A stretch of 64,000 nt of DNA from Neolentinus lepideus HHB14362 ss-1. Lineage: Eukaryota; Basidiomycota; Agaricomycetes; Gloeophyllales; Gloeophyllaceae. Shown piece by piece: positions 33,804 through 43,569 of the stretch (positions are counted from its first letter, which is position 1; each line of letters begins with the position of its first letter). The stretch spans positions 248,001 to 312,000 of the forward strand of contig KV425564.1 of assembly GCA_001632425.1 (NCBI GenBank), read 5' to 3'. The notes under the pieces were generated by a model that worked only from the letters and a program-made list of their open reading frames with translations, made no database searches and was not told where the DNA came from. Made by a program: the position numbers and the translations under genes.

Positions 33804-35109
33804 TTACGCGTTGATAAACTGGTAGCCCAGCTGCGTGGGTGAACCGCTGGACGCCATCAACTGGTTGCCAGTGTTGACACCCTGCATGTCGTGCATGGCA
33901 CCGAACCACATGTAAGCCTGGACATAGTCGGCTCCGTCCATGAAGCTCGTCGTCTGGCCCATGAACGAGGCGATCTCGCTGTCAGAGCACTGCGCACCGC
34001 CGTTGAAGTTCTGTAATGGATATGATTAAGCAACTCGCAGTTTGGACTTCAACACGTCACACATACCTGGCAAGCATACTCGGTGACCCAGATGGGGAGG
34101 TTGAAGGTCTTGTGGAAGTCCTCGACGTACGCGATGAACGCATCGCCGCTCACGTCATACCAGTGCATGGCAAGAGCATCGAACTACATATCAATCAGAT
34201 TATAGTCAAACAGTCGATCCAAACACTTGATACATACATGGCAACCGGTGCAGTTAGCGAAGAACTCCTGCATCCAGGTCTTCCCGTAAGGAGCAGAGGT
34301 GACGGCAGGGGAAATGAGCTTGTAACCCTGGTACTGAAGGGGATCGATGTACTGTTTCCAGAGCTGAGCGGCGCGCTGAGGAGTCATGTTGGACTGGCCA
34401 GACTGGTCAGGCCTGATCATCACAAAGATTAGTGGTTAGATCTGATCACGACACAGTGTTGGGGCACGCACTCGTTGAAGCCAAGGACGTAGTTGGCATA
34501 GCCCTTAACGACCTTCTGCGAGAACTCGGAGACTTGGTTCTCACCCCAGAGCATGGGCACAACCTCGAAGCCGAGGGAACGAGCCGAGTCGGGGATATCA
34601 GGACTCCAGGTATACAACCTGCCAAGATCACCTAAGAAAGTCGCCTCCTGTGTCGGAGGAGGGATGACTCACCAGTTGACCTTGTCGGTCTTGTAGTTCT
34701 TCAAGGAAGAATCGTCGCCGTTAGGCCAGGCAAGACCAACCTTGCCACTGCCAGTTTTTCCGCTGCTGGCAGCAGAAGTGCTAGCGGGAGCAGCCGAAGA
34801 GCTGCTCACCTTCTGGTAGGAAGGGGCAAGAGTGGTAGGTGCAGCCTTGGCAGCCTTAGCAGTGCTCGAGGGTGCGACATAGGAACTACTACTGGGTGAA
34901 GGGGCGCTGCTGGAGGGGCGGGCCTTGCAACGCTTGCTAGCAGCGTTGTCGCGCTTTCTCCTGGCAATGCCATCATGGCCGTGGACTGCGTGGCGGGCGA
35001 ACTGATGGTGCTCTGTCGCGAGCGCGTTGGCGGGGGTAGCGCCAAACGTGCAGGCGAGGATCGCGAGCGAGGAAATGGCAAGGAGGTTTAATAGTTTAAT
35101 GGGGGCCAT
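33804..35109 (-). CDS. Secreted GH128 (Asl1-like) glycosyl hydrolase
   Basis: A signal peptide starts at 35109 (MAPIKLLNLLAISSLAILAC). A basic dibasic-rich segment (HDGIARRKRDN) and a Ser/Ala/Pro linker of about 80 residues follow. The catalytic domain reads KVGLAWPNGDDSSLKNYKTD, LYTWSPDIPDSARSLGFEVV, PMLWGENQVSEF, NYVLGFNEPDQSGQSNM with the acid/base Glu, AAQLWKQYIDPLQYQGYKLI, CTGCHV, LPIWVTEYACQ with the nucleophile Glu, DYVQAYMWFGAM, and ends PTQLGYQFINA. This is the GH128 fold, which includes endo-beta-1,3-glucanases active on fungal cell-wall glucan, so a role in wall remodelling is likely. Both catalytic Glu residues are present. Five introns are visible. KRRDN-type dibasic sites could be Kex2 targets. 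Confidence 0.9.
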
Positions 35110-35768
35110 GTCTGTCAGAAAGTGTGCTGGGCCTTTGTGCAAGGGCAAGGAACGGCAAGGCAAATGAGTGTGGGGGCCCTGGGACGGCGGAGGGGATGGA
35201 GGAGACTGCAGACGGGCGGTTGAAGAGGAAAAACTGATAAGTGGGGTGAGAAGGGCCCTTATATAAGCATTCGTCGCCAAGACGTCCGGGGACAGCTTCG
35301 ATGCACGGACCACACTGTCACTGCGCCCAGGGCTCCCGACGCCGTCCTTGCAGATGCCATCGCGTATAGTGCCAACGTGTGTATGTGTATATACCCGGCG
35401 TACAATCAAATAGTACAACCAAATAATGACTCTAGTCCATCGAATCGTGCAGCCACAATCAACGCGTCCAGACTCACCTTTGTTGTACAGCTACCCCGTA
35501 AAACAACATCAGACACAATATTCATGTCCATCATCTATCATGTCTAGTTGTGCTTTAAACACAGAGAATGGTCGTAGATGCCGCCATGACGACTGCCCCA
35601 GGAGGCCGGTCGAGCCTGCGCAGGCGGAGTTTGTAGTCTGAAATCAAAAAAGGAGACCGCCACGCCTCCCACCTTTTCTCCCAACCATCAAGTCAACCAA
35701 AAGAAAACGGTTCACCGAGTCCGCGTTCACGTTCGTCAATCCAACACCCTCCAGTCCCCCCGCTCAAA
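35110..35768. other. Divergent promoter interval of GH128 and the two-RRM gene
   Basis: This 659-nt interval separates the two start codons. It holds the GH128 TATA box at 35257-35265 and, near 35640-35760, a pyrimidine-rich tract that is likely the 5' leader of the two-RRM gene. Short frames in it are unsupported. Confidence 0.5.
35257..35265 (-). promoter_or_regulatory. TATA box of the GH128 gene
   Basis: On the minus strand this reads TATATAAGG, 148 nt before the ATG at 35109. The sequence around it is otherwise GC-rich, which makes the element stand out. Confidence 0.65.
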
Positions 35769-36969
35769 ATGTCTGACGCCCCTGCCGCCCCTGTCACTGA
35801 AAACGGCGTGCCTCCGGCTACCCAGGACAAAGTCGAGGAAGAGGTTCCTGGCTTTAAGGTGCGCATGCGCGTGATCCATTCTGCGCGCGCAGCAACTCAT
35901 TTGGACGCGTCAGGTCTTCGCGGGTAATCTGTCCTACTCCACTACGGATGAAGGGCTGAGGACATTCTTCGCGCCGGTCGAGAGCGAGATGTACGTGGCG
36001 TCGTCTATCGCCAATGTGCTGGCATGCATAGCCTCGTTATATCTCTAAACTAACGACTTTTTTGTTCTACAGCGTCACTGCTCATGTCATCCTTCGAGGC
36101 ACGCGCTCGAAGGGATATGGATTCGTCTCGCTCACCACCGCCGAAGCCGCCGAAAAGGCCGTCGAGCTGCTCAACGCGAAAGAGCTCGATGGCCGCTCTG
36201 TGATCGTCGAGGTGGCCAAGCCGGCTGGCGAGAAAGATCAGGAGAAGAAGCAGAAGAAGAGGCGTGTGGGCAGGCGCGGCTCCAAGGCGCCCCGTGGCGA
36301 GGTCACGGACGCTGAGGCCAATGGCCAGGTTACCGAAAAAGCTGAAGGTGATCTCCCCGACGGCACTGACGCGGTCAAGCCAAAGAAGAAGAAGAAGTCC
36401 AATGTAAGTACCGTGAATGTCGTTTGTACCCTTTGTTGACCGACGCGACTGTTTAGTGGAGGCAGCGTGCCAAGAAGGCCGCTGCTGCTGCCAACGGTGA
36501 CGCTGTTCCTGCTGCTGAGGGGGCTGAAGGCGAGGCCCACCCTAAGGAACCCAAGCCCAAGAAGGTCAGGACTCCCCGTCCCCGTCGTGCCTTAGGCGAG
36601 GAGCCTGCTGGCGAGCCCTCCAAGAACATGCTCTTCGTCGCCAACCTTGGGTTCAGCGTAGACGACGAGGCCCTCGCGACCCTGTTCAAGGAAGCCGGCG
36701 TCGAGGTCATTTCTGCGCGCATCATCCGCAAGCGGCGAAAGAGCCAGGGCTACGGCTTCGTCGATGTTGGAAATGAAGACGAACAGAAGAAGGCGATTGA
36801 GGCCCTCGATGGCAAGGAGGTGGGTGGTAGGGCCATCGCGGTCAAGGTTGCGGTCAACACCCCTCCTCCTCCAGAAGAAGTGGAAGGCGAGAAGTCAGAG
36901 ACCGTTCCCGCGGCCGACGCTCCTGTAGCGGGTGATGCTACCCCTGAGGCGGTCGTCGTTGCCTCTTAA
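35769..36969 (+). CDS. Two-RRM RNA-binding protein
   Basis: The protein starts MSDAPAAPVTENGVPPATQD. RRM1 reads VFAGNLSYSTTDEGLRTFFA (RNP2), RSKGYGFVSLTTAEAAEKAV (RNP1) and LDGRSVIVEVA. A long Lys/Arg-rich linker (KKQKKRRVGRRGSKAPRGE, then KPKKKKKSN) and an Ala/Glu/Pro segment follow. RRM2 reads KNMLFVANLGFSVDDEALAT (RNP2), KSQGYGFVDVGNEDEQKKAI (RNP1) and VGGRAIAVKVA. The tail is acidic. Introns lie near 35860-35910, 35990-36072 and 36402-36456. The layout resembles fungal Sbp1/Rnp24-type proteins, but orthology is not certain. A nuclear or translational RNA-binding role is inferred. Strong codon bias towards C-ending codons suggests high expression. Confidence 0.85.
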
Positions 36970-37358
36970 TGATCAAGAAAACCCGCTCATAAGCTCTCAA
37001 ATCGACACAGCACTGCTCATCTCTCTGACTTAATGTTCCGCTGTTTGATACGCTTTCTGTCTATTCTTCCGAGCGTCTTGTGGACTTTATTGTCTCACAT
37101 CTTCATTATACGCTATTATACGTTCACCCTCTGACCGCTCTGGTCAATTATCGAGCGGACTGGTGCCGTTTTCTTAGTTGGTAACTTGTTGTGTATCGCT
37201 TGCTCTTTAATGAAGCGATTTCGTCTTCCCTTTTATTCACGCAGTACCTTACGAATGTCATGAATAACCAGGCCTAATGAGAGTGTTGGCGTAGAGAAAC
37301 ATAATATGAATCGGTGGCTGCGAGCTAAATTTAGCGACAATCTACACTGCAGTCCGGC
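36970..37358. other. Intergenic between the two-RRM and GPATCH11 genes
   Basis: This 389-nt segment contains the 3' end of the RRM gene and the promoter of the G-patch gene, both on the plus strand. T-rich tracts are present, and no other feature was seen. Confidence 0.4.
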
Positions 37359-38600
37359 ATGGCTGAAGAGGAAGATGACTACTTCTCGGACAAGTTTCTC
37401 GTCGACACAAATGCTGTTTCAACATCGAAACCCAAGACGTACTCTCAGCATCGCAAGGAGGCTGAGAGGAAGGCGAGGCTAAAGCAGGAGCAGAATCGAA
37501 TGAAGAGTCGCAAACAGCGGGAGCTGGAGTCTCGGGAGGAGGGTCTCAGCAAGAGTCTGTTCGAACGGGCGAAAGAGGAGGAGGCTGCTCATGGGAAGGG
37601 AAATAAGGCACTGTCTATGATGATGAAGATGGGGTTCAAGCCTGGGCAGTCTCTTGGAAAGCAGGAAGACGATCCCGCGCCGGAGGACACGCCTGGCACA
37701 CTTGGACGTGCTGCCTCCGCTACTCCTGCCAGAGAGGACTCGACTGAACCATCACGAGATGCCATGCCTTCGGAATCGATGACAAGAGGTCTAGGGTCCG
37801 GTGCGAAACACAGGACTGTGCCACTACCTTTGAACGAGTGGACTGGTATGTACAGCACCATCACCGGTGGCCGTCACTGATGCTCGTTTGCAGGGAAACA
37901 GGGTATCGGCACGTTGAAGCGTGGTCCCTCGCCTACGTCTCTAGAGAGACTAGCCAAGATGGCCAAGAAGAACGAAGAGATTGACCAAGACACCTTCCGT
38001 AACCGCGCCAGGACCGACTACCTGGAACGACGCGCAGAAGGAAGATTGGGTCCTGCTCAAGCTACTTGCACCAGTCTTGACGAGAAGGCCGGCAAGACTG
38101 TGAGTTCGCCTCTACAAACCTTGTCAGCGGCTCATGTGCCAACAGTTCAACGTCCTGTGGCTAAACCCCAATCACCCTGACGCCTTCCCGGAGGGTCTCA
38201 TGGACGCATTGGCAGATGACCCGGCAGTTGCAACGATGCGGCGGCGGCGCGAACAGGACGACATAGAAGCGCGTCTTCGCAAGCAAATGAAAGCTGATGC
38301 ATTGCAACCTCTGTCGGATGATGATTCACCGGCTAAGCCCTCCGCGGAAGAGAAGGCGCCCCTTTCCTCAGAAGAGCTAGAAGAAGCCATTCGTTTCTTA
38401 AGCCTAAGCGTATGTATAACCTACATTGGCTCTTTGCTCCGTTTCCTCACAGCTGTTCATAGGCACCTGAGCGACTGGACACCGTCCTAAAATACCTTCG
38501 ATGTGAATACTTGTACTGCTTCTGGTGCGGGACACAGTATGACAACGCAGAAGATCTGCAACAGAATTGCCCAGGAGAGGACGAGGACGACCACGACTGA
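37359..38600 (+). CDS. G-patch and DUF4187 protein, GPATCH11 homologue
   Basis: It begins MAEEEDDYFSDKF, a start shared with GPATCH11 proteins. A coiled, Lys/Glu-rich segment (HRKEAERKARLKQEQNRMK) precedes the G-patch: GNKALSMMMKMGFKPGQSLG, then TRGLGSGAKHRTVPLPLNEW and GKQGIGTLKRG. Further exons give a helical region (RTDYLERRAEGRLG) and the DUF4187 C-terminus: VLKYLRCEYLYCFWCGTQYD and LQQNCPGEDEDDHD. The paired Cys-x2-Cys and C-P-G are intact. G-patch proteins typically activate DEAH-box RNA helicases. Vertebrate GPATCH11 has been linked to splicing and kinetochores. Four short introns are visible. The stop is at 38598-38600. Confidence 0.9.
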
Positions 38601-38905
38601 TCTGTAGCCAATAGTACCCTCGCCGTGTATATTTATTCAGTATCAATGGTATCTCCAGGTGCAAACAAGACAAGCAGGTATCAATTGAAGCAAAAATACA
38701 GTGAGCGGTTACTTCTACACATAGACCGGACAAAGAACGAGTGTGTGCGCTGAACAACAAACACGCGCGTCTCGTAATATCACACAGTGAAAAATCAAGA
38801 CGGAAAAGAGTTCTCAAGGTCCCTGGTCCAAAGGAGTGACAAATACTTTAAGGAATAAAACAATCACAATCAAGCGGTCCGTGTAGTAACAATGTTATCC
38901 GTACG

Positions 38906-39764
38906 TCAAGCAACAGGGGAGACATGACGACTCCGATATGGATTGAGGTCTATTCCCGACTTGTGCCAATCTGGTGAAGGAGGTGATGCGGACCCAGACC
39001 GTGGTGCCGGTGTGGCAGAATGGGTCGATGCAGACACGTAGGTGTAAGACATGGGCGGGAGAGGTGGGAGTGAGGGAAGGGAGACGGGTGCTGCCGGGTC
39101 GGCGGGAGGTGTTCGGACAGAGCGATGGGGGAAGTGAGGTGATGTCGGAGACGCTGAAGGTGTCTTTCGACGAAGGTAGGTAGAGATGGGAGTGCCAGCG
39201 ATCGTCTCTGAATGAAGAGTTGACGCCCTTCGCCTAGATCCCTCGTTGAGAGCAAGGGGCGCGGGTCTATCCCTGGCCTCGGCAAGACGAGGTGAAGTCG
39301 AAACAGGCTGGTAGGATGATTCGTTAACGGCAGGGTGCGAGAAGGACAAGGCAACTCACTCGACCGGGGCCCCTTGCGACGCCATCGCTGAAAGGTGCAG
39401 GAACGCTCTTATTCCTCACGTGGGACTGCGTTGCATGGTTAACCAATACTTCATCCTGCTTGTAGCAGATACTTACAATACGTGGAGAATAGGGAGCATA
39501 TCTTCGAATACGCTGCCCAGAGCCAAGGTGGAACGTGTCTAAGTCACCGTTCTTGGAGGAAGGTGCATCATGGTCCGATGTCATTATCGTCGGCATGGAT
39601 GGGGTAGAGGCAGGCCCGCTTAAGGTACGAGGAGCGCTGGGGAGTTGGGGGTGAGAGGAAGATGGACGTAATAAACGGGGATAGGATAAATCAGAGCCGC
39701 GGTCTATATTGTTCTCCAGGCCCAGGGAGGCCATGAGCTCAACGAAAGAAGGAAGAGTAGTCAT
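38906..39764 (-). CDS. Disordered Ser/Pro-rich hypothetical protein
   Basis: The ATG at 39764 opens MTTLPSFVELMASLGLENN, a short amphipathic helix that is the only ordered-looking part. Exons then read PRLLRPSSSHPQLPSAPRTL, RIRRYAPYSPRI, RNKSVPAPFSDG and LSFSHPAVNESSYQPVSTSP. The last exon is rich in Pro/Ser and ends PYRSRHVSPVA. Two introns near 39360-39480 are GT-AG. I recall the 'LPSFVELMASLGL' start from other basidiomycete hypotheticals. No domain is recognised. A transcription-linked short peptide motif is conceivable but unproven. A 305-nt gap to the GPATCH11 stop contains nothing evident. Confidence 0.6.
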
Positions 39765-40723
39765 GGAATGACAGGTCAAGCCTAAGCTTGAGATAACACG
39801 AAACCATGGAGGGCTGTTATATGAACTCGAAAGATGGGCTAGCTGTATCTCCGATATTAGCACGCGTTGTCAAGTCATTGCATCCATTGTCAGGGAAAGC
39901 GCCTGTGGAACCTTCTTTCATTTGTCTCGCGACCGGTAGTTTAGAAAGCTGCACTGGGAGTAGACAATCAAACAGTCGTTGGCAAGGAGATGACCTCGAT
40001 TGGGAAACAGGCCGAGACGGCCCGTCGCAGCTCCGGGGGGTGCAAGGCTATGCATGTAAGAATGAATCTACTAAACGTCTCGGTTGGACGCGGTTGGCGG
40101 ACAGCAGTATCAAGACCTTCGCCTATTAGACGGGTCGGGCGGATTGTCGCTTGACTGAAGCTTGATGGTGTGGACACGGCCAGAGCCTGACGTCAAACAA
40201 GGCTCGAGATTGTTGTTACATCGTTTAGTCCACCGTGGACAAGTCCTGAGATCCGCAGTAGTCGGCTCTGCTGCATTCCTCGTCGCCAAGATTCTGTGTA
40301 TAGATGCTGCGGCCGCCGGGTGCAGCAAAAGATCGAAGGACCTGTTCCGGGGTGATGTTTCCGATAATGAATAGCATACAGGTACACCGTCCAATCATGC
40401 AATGTGTCGGAGCCGTAGCAATGTACGTACCCAGCGATCCAAAGTTATCGTGTTCATCAGGAGGAATGGTATACGTGTAACAACGTCGCTATCTCAGTTG
40501 TTTGCAACAAGACGTGCGTTCTCGAAATAGGACGTCGTGAATACCCAGTGAGGCCATACCAAGAGAGCTGAAATATCTCAAGACAGGTGCAACGATCAAG
40601 CAATCAGATGAACGCCGGTAGACAAGGCACCCGCTAGCCGTTGCAGCCACACGCGAATAGACGCGAATGCGCAGCCACCATCAATTATCCCCACGTGTGC
40701 CTCTCTTAGCTTTTTCCGTCACC
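39765..40723. other. Divergent intergenic interval before RPB12
   Basis: Roughly 960 nt separate the start of the hypothetical gene (minus) from RPB12 (plus). Short frames on both strands (39806-40129 plus, 40110-40394 minus) show no family signal. The 40 nt before RPB12 are pyrimidine-rich, as is common before highly expressed fungal genes. Confidence 0.4.
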
Positions 40724-41047
40724 ATGAACCAGTCTCAGCAACCAGGCCAGAGCAGCAACCCCGGTGCGGCCGCGAACGGGGGCTTCGGGCAGCCCAAGCA
40801 AGAGATGGAGTACATCTGTGCAGGCGAGCAGTTGTGCTCTCCATTGCGACGTGATTTGCTGAACTACTTGCAGACTGTGGCGCGAAGAACGAGATCAAGT
40901 CGAGAGAACCCATTCGCTGCCGGGAGTGCGGGCATCGTATCATGTACAAGAAGAGAACTAAGCGAAGTATGTCCGCAGCTTTCAATATATTGTCAAGCGT
41001 GAATTCACCTTCGCCTCGTTGCCAGTGGTGCAATTCGAGGCTCGGTG
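40724..41047 (+). CDS. RPB12: RNA polymerase I/II/III shared subunit Rpb12 (ABC10-alpha)
   Basis: Three exons (40724-40823, 40874-40970, 41025-41047) give [12 protein letters not shown], a Gly/Gln-rich leader, then [37 protein letters not shown] and MVQFEAR. The four zinc ligands (CxxC...CxxC) and the terminal FEAR are those of Rpb12, a subunit in all three nuclear RNA polymerases that contacts the Rpb3/Rpb10/Rpb11 assembly. The first intron has a GC donor (see findings): the codon for Asp after YICA is completed only if the exon stops before 'gcgagc' at 40824. The second intron is GT-AG. Length of about 72 residues is normal. Confidence 0.95.
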
Positions 41048-41353
41048 ACAAATAGTCACGCTGATCCTTTAGACCTCTTGTGATTTTGCTATGAAGTTTT
41101 ACGCGCATACTCTGCTATGATCGTCACCATGTTGAAGATCGAAAGAGACCGCATGGTGTCACGAACTCGGCCCGAAACACTCGTCTCATCCATACATACT
41201 TTCAAAAGTACTGTATCAATAATACTCATGTATTTCTTATGATCACTATTTCATCGTCAATGTGTGCGAAACGAGTTACAATGTGGCAACGTATTACACA
41301 GCAAGATAATGTGCAGTAATTTAATCTCGAAAGAAAGACTGAACATCTCATCT
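41048..41353. other. Intergenic between convergent RPB12 and DUF6593 genes
   Basis: About 306 nt between two stop codons. AT-rich tracts fit 3' untranslated regions of both genes. No further structure was seen. Confidence 0.4.
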
Positions 41354-42107
41354 TCACCAACGTCCCGACTGCCTGACCCAAAGATGCAGCAAGCATGTCA
41401 CGACAAGGTGATCCAGGATCGCTTCAGCGCTGGAAACGATACTGAGTGTCAGTTCGGCTTGTGTCCATGTCGCCACCGACCTCCCGCGCCAGTCCACGCA
41501 CTTGCGGAGGTCTGTCAAACACGGGGTGATATTGCACGGCATGGTAAATACGTACGAAGATATCTGTCTCATTCTCTGCGATTTTCCATTTGTACTCGGA
41601 GCCTTTGGCTTTGAATCTACGAGACCTGGAAGACAGGTGACAAACATTCCGAGGAATTGAAACCGTCAGAAATCTGGCGGTGGATCAGACGATGATCTCA
41701 CTTGCTGGTCGATTTCTTGACTCTCCGCAGATCGCGGATATTGACCTAGACCGCAATTAGTCAATAGACTAAATAAAAAGCGGCCACGCCCACCTCGTCT
41801 ATACCAAAAGTCACCGTTGCATTATAATTTGACGTCCAATCGATCTGACCCGCGGAATCCCATATTCCTGTCGTCAGATTCTTGTGCTGGAAGGTAGTCA
41901 CACCGCTAGACAAGCCGGTGAGTGGGTGGAAGAACTGTGCGGATATTAGCCGTGCAGGTAGCTTCAGGGGTTGGATGGGCGAACTCGGTATAATTCGGTT
42001 GACGTTGAGGAGTCTTCGGATAGCTGATAGACTCGAAAGGTACGTATGTCGGAGTTGGAGTCAGATGGTGGGTAGACAAAACGGAGGACGATGTTGCCAG
42101 AAGACAT
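41354..42107 (-). CDS. DUF6593-family protein (second copy)
   Basis: Starting at the ATG at 42107 it reads MSSGNIVLRFVYPPSDSNSD and STSTELYR. After a likely intron with an unusual GTTCGC donor comes HKNLTTGIWDSAGQIDW, TSNYNATVTFGIDE, then VNIRDLRRVKKSTSK, SRRFKAKGSEYKWKIAENET and CVDWRGRSVATWTQAELTLS, ending HLVVTCLLHLWVRQSGRW. The 'TG-x-WD..G-I-W', 'SRRF-A-G-EYKWK' and 'LVVTCLL-LW-RQ' strands are the DUF6593 pattern. All joints after exon 1 keep frame. The stop is at 41354-41356. The first intron is the weakest point of the model. The function is unknown. It is only distantly similar to the copy at 29185-30000. Confidence 0.7.
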
Positions 42108-43569
42108 ACTAAGCAGCGAGCTTGAGAGAAGGGGAAACACCCAAAGCTTCTTCAAGCTGCAGAGATAAGGCACCAAAATGGAGACTAGGATTGGATGGAT
42201 CACGCCGAGACGGAAGATTCGCTGCATTGTTGTCTATCCATGGAGTGAGAAGCCGTGGAATCGAGATGGGCTAGGTTCTGTTGATCCGAGCAGCTATTCA
42301 ACAGGGAAGGCGCACAATTCACCTTCGCGCTGCGGACTGGAAGCCTATGTATTGGCTCCGAGAAGTGTCACCAGCGAAAGTGAGCTCGCCGGAAAGTTGG
42401 CTGGCGGTCGGAGACAGTGCATTCCGGATATAAGGTCCGAGGCCCTGCCTTCATGGTATTTCTTTGTAAGATGCGAGACGCTGATCGCCCTAATCAAACG
42501 AGTCGGATGTAATGAGAAATATGACATCGCACGCACATTCTTAGATGCCATAATCACTGTAGATTGGAGACCTGATCTCGCGGAAGACACTCAGCACCAG
42601 GAGTATACTCGGGCAAGCTTATCGATTCGCACCTAATCGCGGAGTATAATACACCCACGTTGTTTTGCATTTCTCGGTTGTCTTCGGCAGGCCATTCGGA
42701 GTCACAGGGAGAAACACGAGCTCGCGATCGCAACTTACCTTGCGGTCGAGGTGAAATCTAGCGTATGTATCTAGCGTTTGGCTTTCACAGTCCGCATGAG
42801 GTATCGGTGAGCCAAGCATAAGCTGGAAGATCTGTCGGCCCAGTGTGCTGGGCAAAGCGCGCTGGAAATAACTTCTGGGGAATCGCCAGTGAACTAAGGA
42901 CTACGGAATTTTGCGGGACATCAGCTCGAAGAGCACGGTTGTCGGATGGTATCACCTGGTAGCGTGGGTGACGACATAAAGGATCTTTAAGATACATCGA
43001 GAGGCAGGAGTGCGAATTCGATGTGAGGAATCAGTTCTGATTAAAACAGCCTGATATATATCAAGCTCTTGAGATGCACCCGATCTGCACATGTGTCGTA
43101 TAGTTGGCGATGGACGGGAGATCCAGTCCGAGCGGATAGTTTCGTTGGGACAGAGAAGATGGATTATCTGCGAATTCAAGTCAAGTGAAATATGATGCAA
43201 AGATAATGCAGGTCTGTTGGCAGCCCATATCACTGCAGATCATGGGAGTGGTTGCAGGCACCGACGCCCGGGCATAGCCGCGAAGGCAGAAAGCAGTGCT
43301 TCGCCACACTAATCACGATTTGTAAGCGTTGTCGAGCCGATTTGAACCGTAAGCAACTCGGCACTTCCAAACCTTTCCAAACGCTCTTCACAGCGCTTAC
43401 CGGCACATCTGAGAAGATACAGCTTAGTCCCGGCGCAGGGTAACAGGTCGCCATGAGTAGCCTTAGGGAACGGAGTATTTCGCATGATATCGATGTGAGC
43501 TGCTTGTCGGGATTGGCAGAGCTGCTGATCAATACCGAGGAACGACAGGAATCGGATGTATCCTCCCCT
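42108..43569. other. Unassigned stretch between DUF6593 and bZIP genes
   Basis: An ATG-initiated plus-strand frame of 152 codons (42178-42636) is the longest here, but it has no recognisable motif. Minus-strand fragments, for example FPRSYFQRALPSTLGRQIFQ near 42850 followed by a GTAAGT donor and GELTFAGDTSRSQYIGFQSA near 42330-42390, look coding-like but could not be joined into one protein. A divergent or decayed gene is possible. The right end holds the bZIP promoter. Confidence 0.3.

Noticed and set aside
34016..34432. 138-codon plus-strand frame
   Set aside because: It is antisense to the catalytic exons of the GH128 gene, whose conserved motifs are unmistakable.
42178..42636. 152-codon ATG-initiated plus-strand frame
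   Set aside because: No recognisable motif, no intron structure, and coding-like fragments on the opposite strand overlap it. Not enough to call a gene.
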